From: Lepturacanthus savala
Lineage: Eukaryota; Chordata; Actinopteri; Scombriformes; Trichiuridae
NCBI GenBank assembly: GCA_030544235.1
Contig: CM060484.1
Location: 20,084,031 to 20,148,030 of the forward strand
Direction of reading: 5' to 3'
Length of the DNA stretch: 64,000 nucleotides
The notes under the pieces are model-generated. The model had not been told where the DNA came from and ran no database searches. It was given only the letters and a program-made list of their open reading frames with translations. A program made the position numbers and the translations under genes. How positions within the stretch are numbered: position 1 is the stretch's first letter; each line of letters begins with the position of its first letter. Of the stretch, positions 23,841-35,196 are shown in pieces.

Positions 23841-25373
23841 AACAAGATTGAGATAGCTTTTTCAGATAGTCATAAGGGATGAATTATCATCACACACTTC
23901 ACCAGCTAAGGAGACACTAAGAGAAGTTGTTATAAAAACAACTTAATTTTAGTTTTGTACCTTAATAAATTTAATTTATTAGCTATAAGACATCATATCT
24001 TCCATGTATGCATCTGGCGACATCAACTTCCAAGTTGCATGAGACAGGAAACAGTTCTCAGGATCACTTTTTCTCACTCTTTTTCACATCAAAACCCTAA
24101 AATTATACCACACACTCATCTGATACAAGTTTTGAAATTGTATGTAACCAATGAGTAAAATAATCATGTATTCTATCATAGTTTTTTCTTATGGATGGGA
24201 TTAAAGTGAAAATAAGTGTTTTATGATCCTCCATATCCCACTTTGAGAAGCACTGGAATCACAACAGTATTGTTCAAGTTGTCCTTTATATTACAAGGTT
24301 TGACATCTTCAGAGAAAATATCCTTTCTTACAATCACAGGACAGATGTTTTATTCGTAAGTCATGCAAAGTAACTAAGTAGATATACTCAAGTACTGCTT
24401 AAGTACAGTTTTGAGATACGTCCACTCCACATTTCAGAGGCAAATATTGTACTTTTTACTTCATTCACCTGACAACTAACTTTAGTTACTTTTTAAAATG
24501 CGTGATATTAATATTATACATAAATGAATAGACTGTAATATTCTGGTATATTTCATTAAATTGTCACTGCTTTCTTTTTAAAATTTCCTTTGTACCTTGT
24601 GTGAAAGGTGCAAAAGTTTCTCAAATTGACTCAGATATTAAAATGCACTGAGTGGTTAAAGGTAGGCTATATAACAGTCTGTATAATAAGTCTATACTTT
24701 TCAATACATAAAGTACATTTTGCTGATAATACCGCTGCACCTTTTCTTAAATTACACTATTTCTACTTGTAATTGAGTATTCTTCTACAACAGTATTTCT
24801 ACTTTCACTAAAGTATCAAGGAACTTGAATCCAGGTCCATGTTAATCTGAATAGTTTTTATTATTAATAATAAACGACTCATTCATGTATTTCAGAAATG
24901 TGCAACATACACACACACACACACACACACATACAGACAGTCTCGTATTAATTATAATGGCTGCAATGGATGAACTATAGTCATTACAGTAATTTAACAG
25001 GCTTGTGGCCTCCGCTGGTAACAAAAAAAATCAACAACCTCGTCGCGTGCGCCTTCCCCGTTGTTGTTATTGTTGTTGTTGTGTGTACCTTGACGCTGGT
25101 GTGGCTGGTCTGGGTCTCGGCCTCGATGCGGATCTGCCCCCCGCTGGTCTCCCTGCGATCCCGGCACGAGTTGTTGCGCGCGTGGCGGCTCTGGTAGGTG
25201 ATGACGGGCGGGTTGATGCTCTCCGCGGCGTCGGTCTTGATGAAGAGCCCGTGGAGCGCGGCCGCGGTGCCCTGAGAGATGGTGGTGGTCTGGTGGGGCG
25301 AGTTGGACTCGTCCGAGTCTCGGCAGTAGATCACGCCGCTCTGAGAGACGTGGATACTGGGAGCGCAGCCCAT
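2038..25373 (-). CDS. pde8b: High-affinity cAMP phosphodiesterase 8B, 5' part (three coding exons; gene continues beyond the left edge)
   Basis: PDE8B hydrolyses cAMP with high affinity and is insensitive to IBMX (family knowledge). Only the N-terminal 178 residues are here, in exons 25373-25089, 8542-8486 and 2228-2038. The three join in frame (phases 0, 0 and 2), each with GT/AG splice sites. The start MGCAPSIHVSQSG matches the PDE8B N-terminus; Gly2-Cys3 is a myristoylation/palmitoylation-type membrane anchor. A Ser/Thr-rich variable region follows, then the conserved GPMRLTQ segment. From residue 115 comes the start of the receiver-like (REC) domain, with the characteristic FAKEDSQSD and CFLDKHHEIIVID stretches. 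The PAS and catalytic HD domains must lie left of base 1. PDE8A is less likely because the N-terminus and the DSQSD and ARTPES wording are PDE8B-like. Introns 1 and 2 are 16.5 kb and 6.3 kb and full of repeats. Confidence 0.95.
3518..3548. repeat. (CT)n microsatellite
   Basis: About 15 CT repeats. Chance open frames with Arg-Glu or Leu-Ser runs cross it. Confidence 0.95.
3923..3994. repeat. (AC)36 microsatellite
   Basis: 72 bp of uninterrupted AC in pde8b intron 2. Confidence 0.97.
8103..8449 (+). mobile_element. hAT-like MITE, copy A
   Basis: It starts GAGAGCTGCAACTAACAACTA and ends TTGCACCTCTA, inverted ends of the CAGRGCTGCAA type. The internal sequence (AAGATTCAACCTAAAAT, AAAGATCATCAGTTTACTA) recurs in the other copies. 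Flanking octamers ATTTCAGG and ATTCCAGA match at six of eight positions, an eroded 8-bp duplication typical of hAT. No coding capacity. Confidence 0.72.
8486..8542 (-). CDS. pde8b: pde8b coding exon 2 (57-nt exon)
   Basis: This 19-codon exon encodes a short peptide ending in GPMRLTQEPIQ, the conserved lead-in to the receiver-like domain. The acceptor is CCGCAG|GTT and the donor CAG|GTGAG; both ends are phase 0. It is too short for simple ORF detection. I recognised it from the PDE8B protein order, and it joins exon 1 (ending TSVK) to exon 3 (starting VLLVF) without a frame break. Confidence 0.92.
9910..10203 (-). mobile_element. hAT-like MITE, copy B
   Basis: Reverse orientation of the copy A family: TTAGTTGTTGCCC at the right end and the internal AAATGTCCAAATTCTCTGG and TTTTACACCATTTTATGAAC blocks. 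The left terminus is eroded. Confidence 0.65.
11040..11265. repeat. Dispersed repeat, copy 1
   Basis: The segment GAAACTGAGCCTTAAAACAA, then CTGTCAGG and TGTAATGTCACAACTACACAG, recurs in diverged form near 21460-21530. A dispersed fish repeat of unknown class; boundaries are approximate. Confidence 0.5.
13147..13494 (+). mobile_element. tRNA-derived SINE, near full length, with 13-bp target-site duplication
   Basis: The head GGTGGCGCAGGGGTTAGCGC resembles a pol III A box. The body has the AGTTTGCATGTTCTCC and CCTCCCACAGTCC type segments found in many fish repeats, and it ends in a TGAC/TGGC tetramer tail. TGACAATTCTAGC at 13134-13146 is repeated perfectly at 13495-13507, the signature of retrotransposition. 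Compared with the copy at 57680-58047 it lacks about 25 bp that contain the B box. Confidence 0.85.
13735..13999 (-). mobile_element. SINE copy, 3' end lost
   Basis: On the minus strand the element runs from the head (reverse complement of TCCACCGTGTTGCTCC at its right end) with A box and B-box-like AGGTTCAAGACC through the body to the GGGT/CCTAAT segment. The tetramer tail is absent at the left. It lies 240 bp from the plus-strand copy at 13147-13494. No clear target duplication was seen. Confidence 0.75.
15567..15870 (+). mobile_element. SINE copy, 5' end lost, diverged
   Basis: It starts at AGCAGAAGGTTGCAGGTTC (B-box region) and continues through the same body to ATAAGCAGGTACAGAAAA. It has many substitutions compared with the copies at 13147 and 57680, so it is an older insertion. 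The A-box head is missing. Confidence 0.75.
16067..16089. repeat. (AT)n microsatellite
   Basis: About 11 AT repeats in pde8b intron 1. Confidence 0.9.
16998..17022. repeat. Perfect 10-bp hairpin
   Basis: GCGTCCATCG, five-base loop, CGATGGACGC. It lies just outside the left end of the inverted-repeat element at 17044-17661. Confidence 0.8.
17044..17661. mobile_element. Inverted-repeat DNA element (about 620 bp) with a second nested inverted repeat
   Basis: The left end 17044-17074 (TTATACTTTTACGTATGTAG...) and right end 17631-17661 (CAACGCCGTAGCTAC...AAGTATAA on plus) are diverged inverted copies. Inside, 17151-17205 and 17240-17297 form a second inverted pair built on GGCAAAAAA, AGTCTGG and AAAAAAACAGGCAAAA motifs. 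The ends resemble TATACTTCTGCG-type ends of fish elements. No target duplication was identified. Confidence 0.6.
18983..19085. repeat. Dispersed repeat (CTGATTTATAAGACTGAGAG type), copy 1
   Basis: It contains GGGAGTTTGTTCCAGATGGA and CATAAAAACTGAACGCTGCT. The same core recurs at 42010-42070 in crhbp intron 3. Widespread in percomorph fish from memory; class unknown. Confidence 0.5.
21132..21206. repeat. (TA)37 microsatellite
   Basis: 75 bp of uninterrupted TA in pde8b intron 1. Confidence 0.97.
21410..21745. repeat. Dispersed repeat, copy 2
   Basis: The longer copy of the repeat at 11040-11265. It includes GAAACTGAGCTTTAAAACCA, TTGTGATGTCACAACTATAC and CAATCAGAAGAGAGGCTCAT, and ends in TGTAAATATGTGACCTTTAT. 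I recognise the type from other fish genomes but cannot name it. Confidence 0.5.
22389..22618. repeat. Two imperfect (CA)n runs flanking unique sequence
   Basis: CA-rich runs with CG and TG interruptions at about 22389-22457 and 22572-22618, separated by about 115 bp of non-repetitive DNA. Confidence 0.85.
23757..23838. repeat. (TA)41 microsatellite
   Basis: 82 bp of uninterrupted TA. Confidence 0.97.
24375..24838. repeat. Dispersed CTCAAGTACT/TTAAGTACA-type repeat, copy 1
   Basis: It contains ACTCAAGTACTGCTTAAGTA, ACATTTCAGAGGCAAATATT and TTTTGCTGATAATAC, ending CACTAAAGTATCAAGGAACT. A fish repeat with such alternating ACTTAAGTA motifs is widespread; I cannot assign a class. Confidence 0.5.
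24909..24930. repeat. (AC)11 microsatellite
   Basis: 22 bp of AC, about 160 bp beyond the 3' (donor) end of pde8b exon 1. Confidence 0.9.
25089..25373 (-). CDS. pde8b: pde8b coding exon 1
   Basis: This exon has 95 codons, from the ATG at 25373-25371 to a donor AAG|GTACAC (exon ends at 25089, phase 0). It encodes the acylation-type N-terminus MGCAPS and a low-complexity linker, ending in an EAETQT...TSVK stretch shared with mammalian PDE8B. The exon is GC-rich compared with the AT-rich surroundings and sits in a CpG-rich patch, as expected at a vertebrate first exon. Confidence 0.94.
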
Positions 25374-25870
25374 ACCTCAGCAGCCTCAGCGGCGGCGGCG
25401 GCGGTGACGCGGCGACGCGCCTCCGGAGTCGGATCCCAGATTAAAAAAAAAAAAAAAAAAAAAACACAGCTTGGGTACCAGCTTCCTGTCTCCTGCTGCA
25501 AACACGCTGTTCCTGGATTCTCTGTCTTCTCACACCTCCGTTAGAGCACATGAAGCGAAGGGAGACGGGATGGGGCTTTATTTCTGATCCGGTTCCTGCT
25601 CGATCCGCCGCCGCTACTGTCGGATCCCGGGATTCATGTGATGTGAGTGATGGCTGCGGCGCTAATGACTCAAATGAATAAACGGAGCTTGATCACCTGG
25701 CCGCGCGGATTCTGCGAGTCTCATCATCTTCGTCCTCTTCATCATCTTCATCCTCTTCATCCTCCGTTACTCGCAGCCGCGTTTCAGGCCCGTTGGACCG
25801 AACTGGTTCATGAAATCTCCTCCGACTCTACTTTAGTGATTCTGCTGCCGGATCATTGGCCGCGGTCCAT
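25089..25870 (-). promoter_or_regulatory. CpG-rich promoter/5'UTR region of pde8b
   Basis: From about 25090 to 25870 the sequence becomes GC- and CpG-rich (runs of GCGGCGG, CGCGGCGACGCG and CCGCCGCCG near 25385-25425 and 25600-25640) in an otherwise AT-rich window. This covers exon 1 of pde8b and several hundred bases upstream. It contains a T tract on the gene strand (an A run at 25443-25463 on plus) and GA-rich triplet runs near 25722-25767. There is no convincing TATA box, which fits a CpG-island promoter with dispersed start sites. The transcription start is not determined. Confidence 0.6.
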
Positions 25871-26606
25871 CTCCTCTCCTCCTCCTCCCCCTCCTCCTCC
25901 CTCTCTCTATCACACTAACATTAAAACCCCTGCTATCTCTCCATCAGGACCCTCTGACCCCCCAGAGTCTCTGCTCTGCCTGCAGGACTCATTCCAATAA
26001 CTGAATTCAACATAACCATTAAAAAAACATCTTCTTTTATTCAAATTTCCTAAAAAAAACACTGTAAATAGTCAAAAATCATCTGATTTCTTCTGATGGA
26101 GATGACCCGTTGAGATCTGATCATCCTGTAACTCTGTATATTTATATTATATCATTTATATTTGATGTTATTTTATACATCAACTCAACTATGTCATGTA
26201 ATGTAACATAATAAATACTTTTACTTTAATATGTTAAGTATGTTTTGCGGCATAGCAACAAGTAGTTAATGTTATTGTAGTGTTTTTTATGTATTTTTAC
26301 ACTTTTAAAGGATCTGAGTAGTTTGTCCATCATTGGCTAAGAAGAGAACCATAAGCACCAACATTGTGAAATAAGAAAGAAAAGTAGTTTTGTATTTGTT
26401 TTCCAATTAATTAATTGCATTATAATGTCAAAAAATAATGAAAAGTCGACTAACAGTCCAAAATCCATGATACTTTGCTTAAAACATATTTAAATTATGA
26501 ATCATTGATCAAAATATATCATTAGTAGTCCATTTATCAAACAAGACAGCTAGTAAATTAATGGAGCATTCAGATAAGTTTCAAATACTAATGCTGGGTT
26601 TATGAA

Positions 26607-27002
26607 TTGGAACAAATATGTTTGATTAATCGTTGGTTTCTTCACCCGATGGCGACTCCTCAACCAGGAAATGACAAATATAAATCAACAGCTAAACAGC
26701 GACAAATCAAACAACACAGAGCAGGCAGCTGCAGCTGTAGCAGCACAATGGAGCAGAAACAACCAAAGACTTCTACAAACAGTTCACATCAAAGAAGAAA
26801 TGAAGAAAATTCTGGAGGCTCCGTCCTTCTGGACCCGCCATTGTTCTTATTGGATTTGACACCTGAACATCTGGACCAGTGTTATATTATGATGATGCTT
26901 GCAAGAAAAATGATTAATATTAATTGGATGAAGCCTAAACCTCCAACGACTGTTGGGTGGAAACAAGAAGTCAGACTCATGTGTGCGGGATGGAACATGT
27001 GA
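26607..27002 (+). pseudogene. Possible LINE (L1-type) ORF2 C-terminal remnant
   Basis: The end of this 131-codon frame, ARKMININWMKPKPPTTVGW, resembles the tail of L1-type reverse transcriptases (AKKxIxxxWK...PPTxxxW). The N-terminal part has no recognisable similarity and is probably not coding. Weak evidence, from motif memory only. Confidence 0.3.
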
Positions 27003-28959
27003 CTGATACTGAAACTGACCTTTAAAATACAGCAGTTATTGATTATCTTTGATACGAATAATCTGTTCATACATAGCCTGTTGTAAAGGTGCTATGCTAT
27101 TTTATTTATATGTGCATATATGTCTGTAAGTGAAGCCAAATCTCAATTTGAAGTGGAGAAACACATTATACATTACAAACCAAAAGTTGACTTTATCAGC
27201 AATTACTATCTTCGCCTTTAACGAACCATTAATGAAGTTAGTTTTATCATCATTAACCTGTAAGACTGTTCTCTTCATAAAGGGTCTGAAAGGATTTAAA
27301 TATCTCCTTAATATGAAAGGGAATCATTGGATGCACCCAGAAACTGGCTTCTCATTGGTCAGGAAACGGAATAATAACTTAATTTTTAAAGATCCTCTAA
27401 TGCTTTGTACCTTGAAGCGAGTTCAGAGGTGCGCTGCATGTCGGTGCAGGCCCAGCTCGGTTTGGGGAGTTTTAGCAAAGCATATAATTTCGGTGAGTGA
27501 CACTGAACAGACTGTCAGCATCACTTCATCCACAGTTTAGCCGCATGAGCCACAAAACCATACAAAGAGTCAGATTTGATGAATTGAGTCTGTGGGGATG
27601 ATCCCTGGGGACAGATACCTTAGGAATTAGAGATGGAAAAGTAGCCGGTTGTACACTTTCTGTAAGTCAACGCACAAACTGAAAGGGGGGGGAAGCCACA
27701 TTATGAGCTGTACTGTTGCATTAAGGTAAAGAAGATAAACAAATCTCAGTTACTGATTCATTTGTGTGGACAATAGGTCTTATTCAGCATGTTCAGCACT
27801 ATTAAACATGTCGTGGTGAGACTGCAGCGCGCCCCCTGCTGGCAGCACCTCTCACACAACCTCAACTTATGTTATATTATAGATGAGCAGCTTTCTGTCA
27901 AACCAGCAGCCAGGTGAACATATAAACTGCTCAAAAAGTCTCCTCAAACATGTCAGAAACACATCATACTGCACCACGGTCCATTTCTTTATATATTAAA
28001 TAGGCTACAGCTCTTATTTGTAGTTTACAACCTGGCAAAGTTGGCAAAACCTGCCAAGAACTTTCCCAAATAAGCTTCGTTGTCGTCCGTTTTGACGCAG
28101 TTTCAGCACTTACGCTCAGATATTACCTCACATTATTCAGAACTGATAGACATGGGTATTTTAGTCATGTAAATCAACTACATATATAAGCTTTCTTCAG
28201 TTTTAGAGTTCTTACTTTTCTTTGGAAAAGTAAAAAAAAATTTTCGAGTTAAATAAAAAAAATGTATTTCCAGCTTTACGTAGAACCATACAGCAGGAAC
28301 TTCCTGACAAAAAACATTATGTAATAATATGTAAGGCTGGAGAACAAGTTAGACTCTAAAATACAGTGATTCATGGCATCACTCCGCAGTCTCTCGTCCA
28401 CATAGTTCAACATCTCCATTACGCGCGTCAAATCTTATCCCAGTATTATAATTAAACCTTTGGCTCGTTAAGATTTGTTGCAGTTGATGTATATTTATGT
28501 GTGTTAACCTATTGACAATCAACATTAATAAACAGATTCTTATACAATGATAAGAATTCTACTTTAAGTTGTGTTTTTTATTGTTTGCGAGAAGTCATTA
28601 GTCCAATTGGAGCTCCTACCTTTCTGGGTCCATTGGGAAAAGCAGTTTCCTCTGTTGACAGTCCACTCATGTCTTGTTTCTCCTTTACTGCGAAATTACA
28701 ACGATGGGGAACAATCAGGATTCACGCACACACGCGCAGTGACGCATCTGATAACCGTGTAAATATGTACGGACTCCCGCAGGTATGGAGCAGCGGCTAC
28801 TTGGCTGCTTAGATGTCGAACCTCTGAACTTCACAACCTGCCTCCACACTCGGTGTCCGGGCGGCCCTAGTGTCCTAAATCACATACCAAGTTTTCAAAT
28901 GTCTCATTTATATATATTTATCTTTTTTTAAATCCATTTTTGGGAAATAAAGACCTTAT

Positions 28960-29165
28960 ACAAGCAGTGGAGAATAATCTACTGCAGTGCTACACTTCAT
29001 ACTTCTGCTTCATTTCAGTAGCAAATATTGTAGTTTTTCTCTACTGCATTAATCAGAGTTGCTGTGCAGATGAGGGCCAAGTGATATTTGCCTATGGAGA
29101 CATTTGACTTTTAATATCTACGTTTTGCTGATAGTACTTTATTAAGTATATTTTATTATCTTATA
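28960..29165. repeat. Dispersed CTCAAGTACT/TTAAGTACA-type repeat, copy 2 fragment
   Basis: It shares TTTCAGTAGCAAATATTGTA and TTTTGCTGATAGTACTTTAT with the copy at 24375-24838. Diverged and partial. Confidence 0.4.
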
Positions 29166-29568
29166 TTAAAGATCCCCTCCAGACATGTTTTAAGATGTAT
29201 ATAAAATAGTCTACCTTGATTAATTATGTCTTATATGTTTGTTTTTTGTGTTTTGTTTTTTTTTTTATTTTCAACAAAGGTCAATTATATTATGAAACTC
29301 TATAAAACAACATCTACTCCTTCTTCCTCATTAAAATACCAGCATCTATGAATATATAAATATTTAATTTGAGAACAGCTGGACACAAGATGTCTCCTAC
29401 TTCACTGTAAAGTCTCCGTGTTTGTGCTCTGAAGGCTTCAGTTTTCCTAAATGTGTAAATTGAATATTGGACCAGCTTCAGGACAAGTTGTGATGTTTGA
29501 AATTGTATTTTTAATGAGCGGCAAGAAACCTTCGCCTATCAACGGTTGAATGTAGAAACTCACATATA

Positions 29569-29920
29569 CACTACGTTCAAAAGTTTGGGGTCACTCAGAA
29601 ATGTCCTAATTTCTGAAAGAAAACAACTGAAAAGAACTGAAGATAACTTTAAACTAATCAAAAATACAATCTATACATTGCTAATGTGGTAAATGACTAT
29701 TCTAGCTGCAAAGGTCTGTTTTTTTGGTGTAATATCTACATAGGTGTACAGAGGCCCATTTCCAGCAACTATCACTCCAGTGTTCTAATGGTACAATGTG
29801 TCATTGCATCAGAAGGCTAATGTATTTTATATTTATTTTACAACTCATGGTGCTAAATAAAAGTGTGACTTTTCATGGAAAGCACTTAATTGTCTGGGTG
29901 ACAACGTTTGAATGGTAGTG
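29569..29920. mobile_element. 352-bp Tc1/mariner-like MITE
   Basis: The left end CACTACGTTCAAAAGTTTGG (preceded by TA) and right end GTGACAACGTTTGAATGGTA..GTG are inverted copies with a one-base gap. The interior (TGGTAAATGACTATTCTAGC, GGCCCATTTCCAGCAAC) matches a repeat I recognise from many ray-finned fishes. The right flanking TA has changed to TT. No transposase. Confidence 0.75.
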
Positions 29921-30965
29921 TTCAAAATTCTGCACAGAGAAGCTCCAACTTACAACTATAGGAATAAAAGGTGAAAATAGTGTGTATATATGGAGATTAT
30001 CTACATATATCGTTTCATTTTGTGAAGATGTTCGTATAAATCACTTCACATTTTGTATTTGACTGTACTAGCAGAGAACAGACACCACTATATCTGATGT
30101 GGCACAGAGGGCCTGAACCAGGACTGAAACCAGTTTGAGGAGCATACACATAATCATAGAATCATAGTATGAGATTTGAACTTTTCTATAAATATCTCTC
30201 GAACCTAAGACGCTGCTTCAAATCTTCTTATGGGAGGAAAGATGTGTTACTTTACATTCTGGACCATAACAACATGTCAGTGATGATGTTTCACAGTCAA
30301 ATGAATAAACCTTTAGATTATGGGCCAATTTTTAATGTTCCAGAAATGAGGTTTGAAGGAGATGTGGGCGCCAGCTGAATCAGTTTTTCACAAGAGATTG
30401 TCATGTTTGATGGTCACTGTCAACACGGCTGAACCAGGACGAGCTGTCAGCTGCCTGTGTAATTGAATTGGTTCTTAATCCTTCAATATGCCCCAGATAT
30501 ATAATCAGCATTTGATGTGCTTCCCTCAGATTGTAGATTCAAAGATAAAGAGGACGGAAATATACACATGAATATACACATATAAACCAATAGATATGCA
30601 ACTTTTTACTTCTTTAGCCTCACTATGTTGGTCAGAATAAAATATCTCAACAATTACTGGGTAGATTCATGATCCTCAAGAGGATGAATCCCTCCGACTA
30701 TTGATAATCCCCTGAGTTTTCCTCTAGAGCCACCACAGGATTCACCCTTGCGGTTTTCAGTATGACTCTTAGACTGATTGCCATGAAATCTGGAACAGAA
30801 GTCCACATCCTCCTCAGGATAAAAATCTAATCTTTAGTAGCATCCTCAGGTCAAAATGTCAATTTAGTCTTTATTCAAAACTCATGACATTCTCAGCAGC
30901 ATTTACCTTGTGTTTATTGCTAATTAGTGAATGTTTTCATTCTAAGTTACCGAACACTAGGGGTT

Positions 30966-31319
30966 GGGCTGCAACTAACAACTATATTGACAGTCTATTA
31001 ATCTATCAATTATTGAAAAGATCAATCGATTAGTTGTTTGGTTCATGAAATGGTGTAAAATGTCAATCACTGTTTCTGTCAAAGCTAGAGATTCAACCTA
31101 AAATATTGTTTTTTGTCCAGACCAACAGTCCACAATCCAAAGATCATCAGTTTACAATTATAGAAGACTAAAGAAATGATCAGATTTGTCAAGCAGGAAC
31201 CAGAAAATGTAGACATTTTCTTAATAATGATTCAAATCTATTATTTAAATCAAAATAGTTGGCAGTTAATGTAATCGATTGCAATTATCCGATTACTTGA
31301 CTAATCATTGCAGCTCTAT
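30966..31319 (+). mobile_element. hAT-like MITE, copy C
   Basis: It begins with GGGCTGCAACTAACAACTA and ends ATTGCAGCTCTA. It shares the CATGAAATGGTGTAAAATGT and CAGACCAACAGTCCACAA blocks with copies A and F. Termini are well preserved; no clear 8-bp duplication. Confidence 0.72.
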
Positions 31320-31915
31320 TGAACATTATATATATGTCTGCTGTGCTAAAATACAGCCTGAATACAAACATATTACTTTTCTAATTGAGAAGACATTGTC
31401 ATGTCCAGTATTAAGGAAATTAATAAGGAAATACATAATTTTAATCATTTTTATGTGCGTACATGTACAACAGCATAAAATCTAAAGTAAACAAAAAAAA
31501 GGTAAGGAACTACAAAGAAAATAAGTAATAAGAACCACACAGTCAGCTGACACTAATCCTATAACAACAAGGAAACACAGTAAAAGCGGAACTATCATGA
31601 ATTATTTAGACATCATGCGATGACAATTTCCTTCATAAATGAGCAGAAGATAGAGATCATGATAATGTGAACTGTGGCTTATCTGAGTTTCACACTGCAA
31701 CACATTCGCTGTATTTCCTTTACGCTACACTTCACTGATGTCCTCAGCATGTGTGTGTGCTGCTGACGTGAAGGGAAAAAGCTTATATAATAATCATACT
31801 GTACAACAGTGTGTGGTCTGCATAACTGTGAATGTTACTGCAGAGCAGATCAATCATCCCCCTTGTGGTCACTGAGTGAGACTCACTGCCCAGGATTCAG
31901 GTATTTTATGGGCAT

Positions 31916-32030
<115 letters not shown>

Positions 32031-34340
32031 CTGCAAAGTTGATGATTCTAAACACAAACTTACAATGTCTTTTCTGCCATTTTTTTTGCTTCCCAAGTCA
32101 TTCTAGAAATTCTGCTGGTTTTAAAGGAATTGCATTGTATGTGATGTGGGTCTAAATCCTTCATCCTTTATAAAGACACAGAGATTGATGTTAATGTGAG
32201 ATTTCCACAGGCGGAAACTCTCTGTCTTCTTCTGTTTTTTATTTTTTTTTCAAAGATTCCTCCTGTATAACCACATATTTCCTTGCTGGGCTGAGTGGTT
32301 GGAGAGGAGCATGAATGTATTTTTATTTAACACAGACTCACCAATGTTGCTTAAGTCGCTTACAGTGGAATAACTTTAAGAAGGGCTCTCGTACGGCTAT
32401 AATCAGAGAAGAGACATATTCCCCACTTTCAGGTGCCCGCAGTGTGATTTAATGTGTATCTTCTAATAAAATCATCAAGATGTTCCCTATGAGGCTCATT
32501 CTCCCTCTTCAGTGTTTCCTTTTACTCCAAATGTGTATTGACTCTGCTGCAGTGTGTGAGTCCTTGGGGGGACATTAGGGGGATCCTGTTACGTAAATTA
32601 CTGTCCACAGGGGAGTTAATGAGGAACTATTAACTCCCATCAAGAACCAGTCATTGATTTATCATGTTTATCTGTCATCACCTGTTACAACCTGCTGGGG
32701 TTTTATCCATCATAAAAAAAGCTGAATATCAAGTTATCAGTGAAGAGTCTGATGTGCATGGAGGTGTGTGGTTATACTGCGGCAGTGTGGTTGTCTTGTT
32801 ATTAAGGAAGGTAAACTGCACTTCTGTAATGTTAACATATCAAATCTCCCCACTGCAGGGACTTAATGAAGTACAGAAAAAAATGTTCATACAGAATAAA
32901 GTTTTAATCTTGGTTGATATTTTTTTTTTTATACTTTGTTTCCTGTTTTCTTTACTTGTTTTTACCTGTAACAATTTGAGATTCTTAAATCAAAAGTGCT
33001 TTGCTAACAAAATCTATTATTATTATAGCTGTGGATGTAAATATTATATCATGATCTTGTAATCACCCACATTCATTTATAGATCAATACAGTGTTTATT
33101 TGCAATGTGTCTCTCCCACCTATGCACAGTGACTCACACACAAGGTTGCTTGTAAATATTAAACCTCACTCTGCTGGTGGGGTCTATGTCTGTAGGAATG
33201 TTGGATGTAAAGACCCAGACACTGAAAAGACATTGATGTGAACAACTTCACTTACCTTACATCACCCAAAGCTGGACATCCCTTAAAACCTGATTCTAGA
33301 CATATGAACCACCTGCAGAGTCTAAGATTCTTTTATGGCTCAGCACCTGTTCAGATAGATAAGATGAAAGTACACATTGTTCAAGAAGGGGCCAAAAAAT
33401 ACATCAAAACATTTGTGTTTTGTTTGAATTTGACAATCCAGCTTTAAAACCTCAGTAACAGAAACAGTTGTGAAGAACTATACAATCTATACTGAAGCTT
33501 TTTGACTCCATCAACAACACATATTCAAACTTTTTATATTTCTGAACTTTTGTATTTATAAGTCGAAACTCAAATTTACTTTTGTCCATTTAGTTTAGTC
33601 CATTTACTTTTGTAGACTAATTTTGTCTGCTTTGTTTTACATGTATCCAATTCTGATTCTAGTATAGGGCTACATGTTCTTTGATTTAATTTCACAGTTT
33701 TGTATTTTTGTCTATATTTGTATTTCATTTGTTTTATCAGAACAACCAGACAGAATAATACAATGGAGACTTGTCTGCAGGCTCCTGAGCTGCCAGCAGA
33801 GGGTAGCAGAGCTGAAGCAGGTGAGATATGATGACGTGAGTAAGATTTAGGCTGTTATTTAAAAAACAAACAAACTTGTCATTAGTTCTTCTTCTATCAG
33901 AGTCTGTTATAAGTTGTGTGGGAAAAAAAGGAACTAAGTAAGAAAGGAAGAGACCTTTTTATTCCAGATACCACAGGCATCAGATCACAATAAAGAGAAG
34001 AAATTTGTGATTATAAGATGGGGAAAGATAGAATGAAACTTCCTCTTGTCCTCTTTGACTCACACCGGTCAGCTGTTATGCAACGATTTACTATAGGCAA
34101 TAACTTTATTAATTATCTGAAAGCTTAGGATCAAACATTGTATTTTTACAACAGTAAAAATCAATTCTTGGAGGAGACATAAAAGCTAAAGATGCTGAAT
34201 GTGCTCTCATCCTGTTTAGCAGGAAGCTGGATTTCAGTCTCTTCTGCTCAACTTGCAAGAATGTGTAGCTTACCCTGTTATGACATAAGCAGGCCTTTGT
34301 TTCCCTAAACCTGAATTATGCATGGATCAAGTGAATCCGT

Positions 34341-34342
<2 letters not shown>

Positions 34343-34420
<78 letters not shown>
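34343..34420. repeat. (CA)39 microsatellite
   Basis: 78 bp of uninterrupted CA, followed by a short imperfect CA tract. Confidence 0.97.
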
Positions 34421-34423
<3 letters not shown>

Positions 34424-35196
34424 ACACGCACACACAGGCACATGCACACTCAAGTGCGACACAGCCTGCTTATGTTACACTTTGATGCATGAAGGAGGCT
34501 TTCACACTTGTGTGCATGTGCATGTGCTTGTCCATAGATGCATGTATGAATACATACATGAAGGCTGAGGTCATGAGGTCATTATAGAAATGTAGCTGTA
34601 AAATGTGTAGGTTTATTGTGTGGAAATTAGTTTCTTTATTACAACCTGAACAAGAACCTCTCATTTTTTCCCTCATCCACAGCTGCAGCCTTTTCTTATG
34701 AAAAAGATTTTTACTGCAGACCTCGTTGTTAATGGAAGAAGATGGTGTGCAGGGATTAAAAGTGAATTCAGCATGATATGGTCCCTTCTTACATGTGTCA
34801 CCTGTTGTTAGTTGGAGAATGTAAAAAAAGACCATCAGTGAGGCAGTTTATCACATGATAAGAAGTGCAATTTTCTTATTGCTGAAGTTATTCAAACACC
34901 CAGAGAATTTAAATTTTGCAAAAGTTTTCATGAAGATGTAATTTGTGCTGGATGTGAGGGCTGTTCATCAGTGTCAGGCAGAGCAGATATGAGACAATCT
35001 CACACAGTCTCGGTCAGAATGTTCGACTCACAACCCAAATTCATACCAGCTTATCAAAGTTATCTGCTTTCTGAGTTTGTTTTGATTTTTAATATATTTC
35101 TTGATACAAACACATTTGGAAAGATGTTTGCCAAGTTGTGCGCCAGTTGAAAAAGTACATTGAGTAGTATCTTAGTCTTTAGGGGGTCTGTGACCT

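Larger units (their letters stand above)
8543..25088 (-). other. pde8b intron 1 (16.5 kb)
   Basis: This very long first intron carries many repeats: a hAT-like MITE (9910-10203), three SINE-related copies (13147-13494, 13735-13999, 15567-15870), an inverted-repeat element (17044-17661), repeats of fish type near 11100, 19000, 21450 and 24400, and TA/AC microsatellites. No additional coding exon was recognised. Long first introns often hold regulatory elements, but none can be named from one sequence. Confidence 0.6.

Noticed and set aside
25005..25544. 179-codon open frame on the plus strand
   Set aside because: It is antisense to pde8b exon 1 and its CpG-rich leader; Ala/Val/Arg-rich composition and a Lys run from the A tract show it is a shadow.
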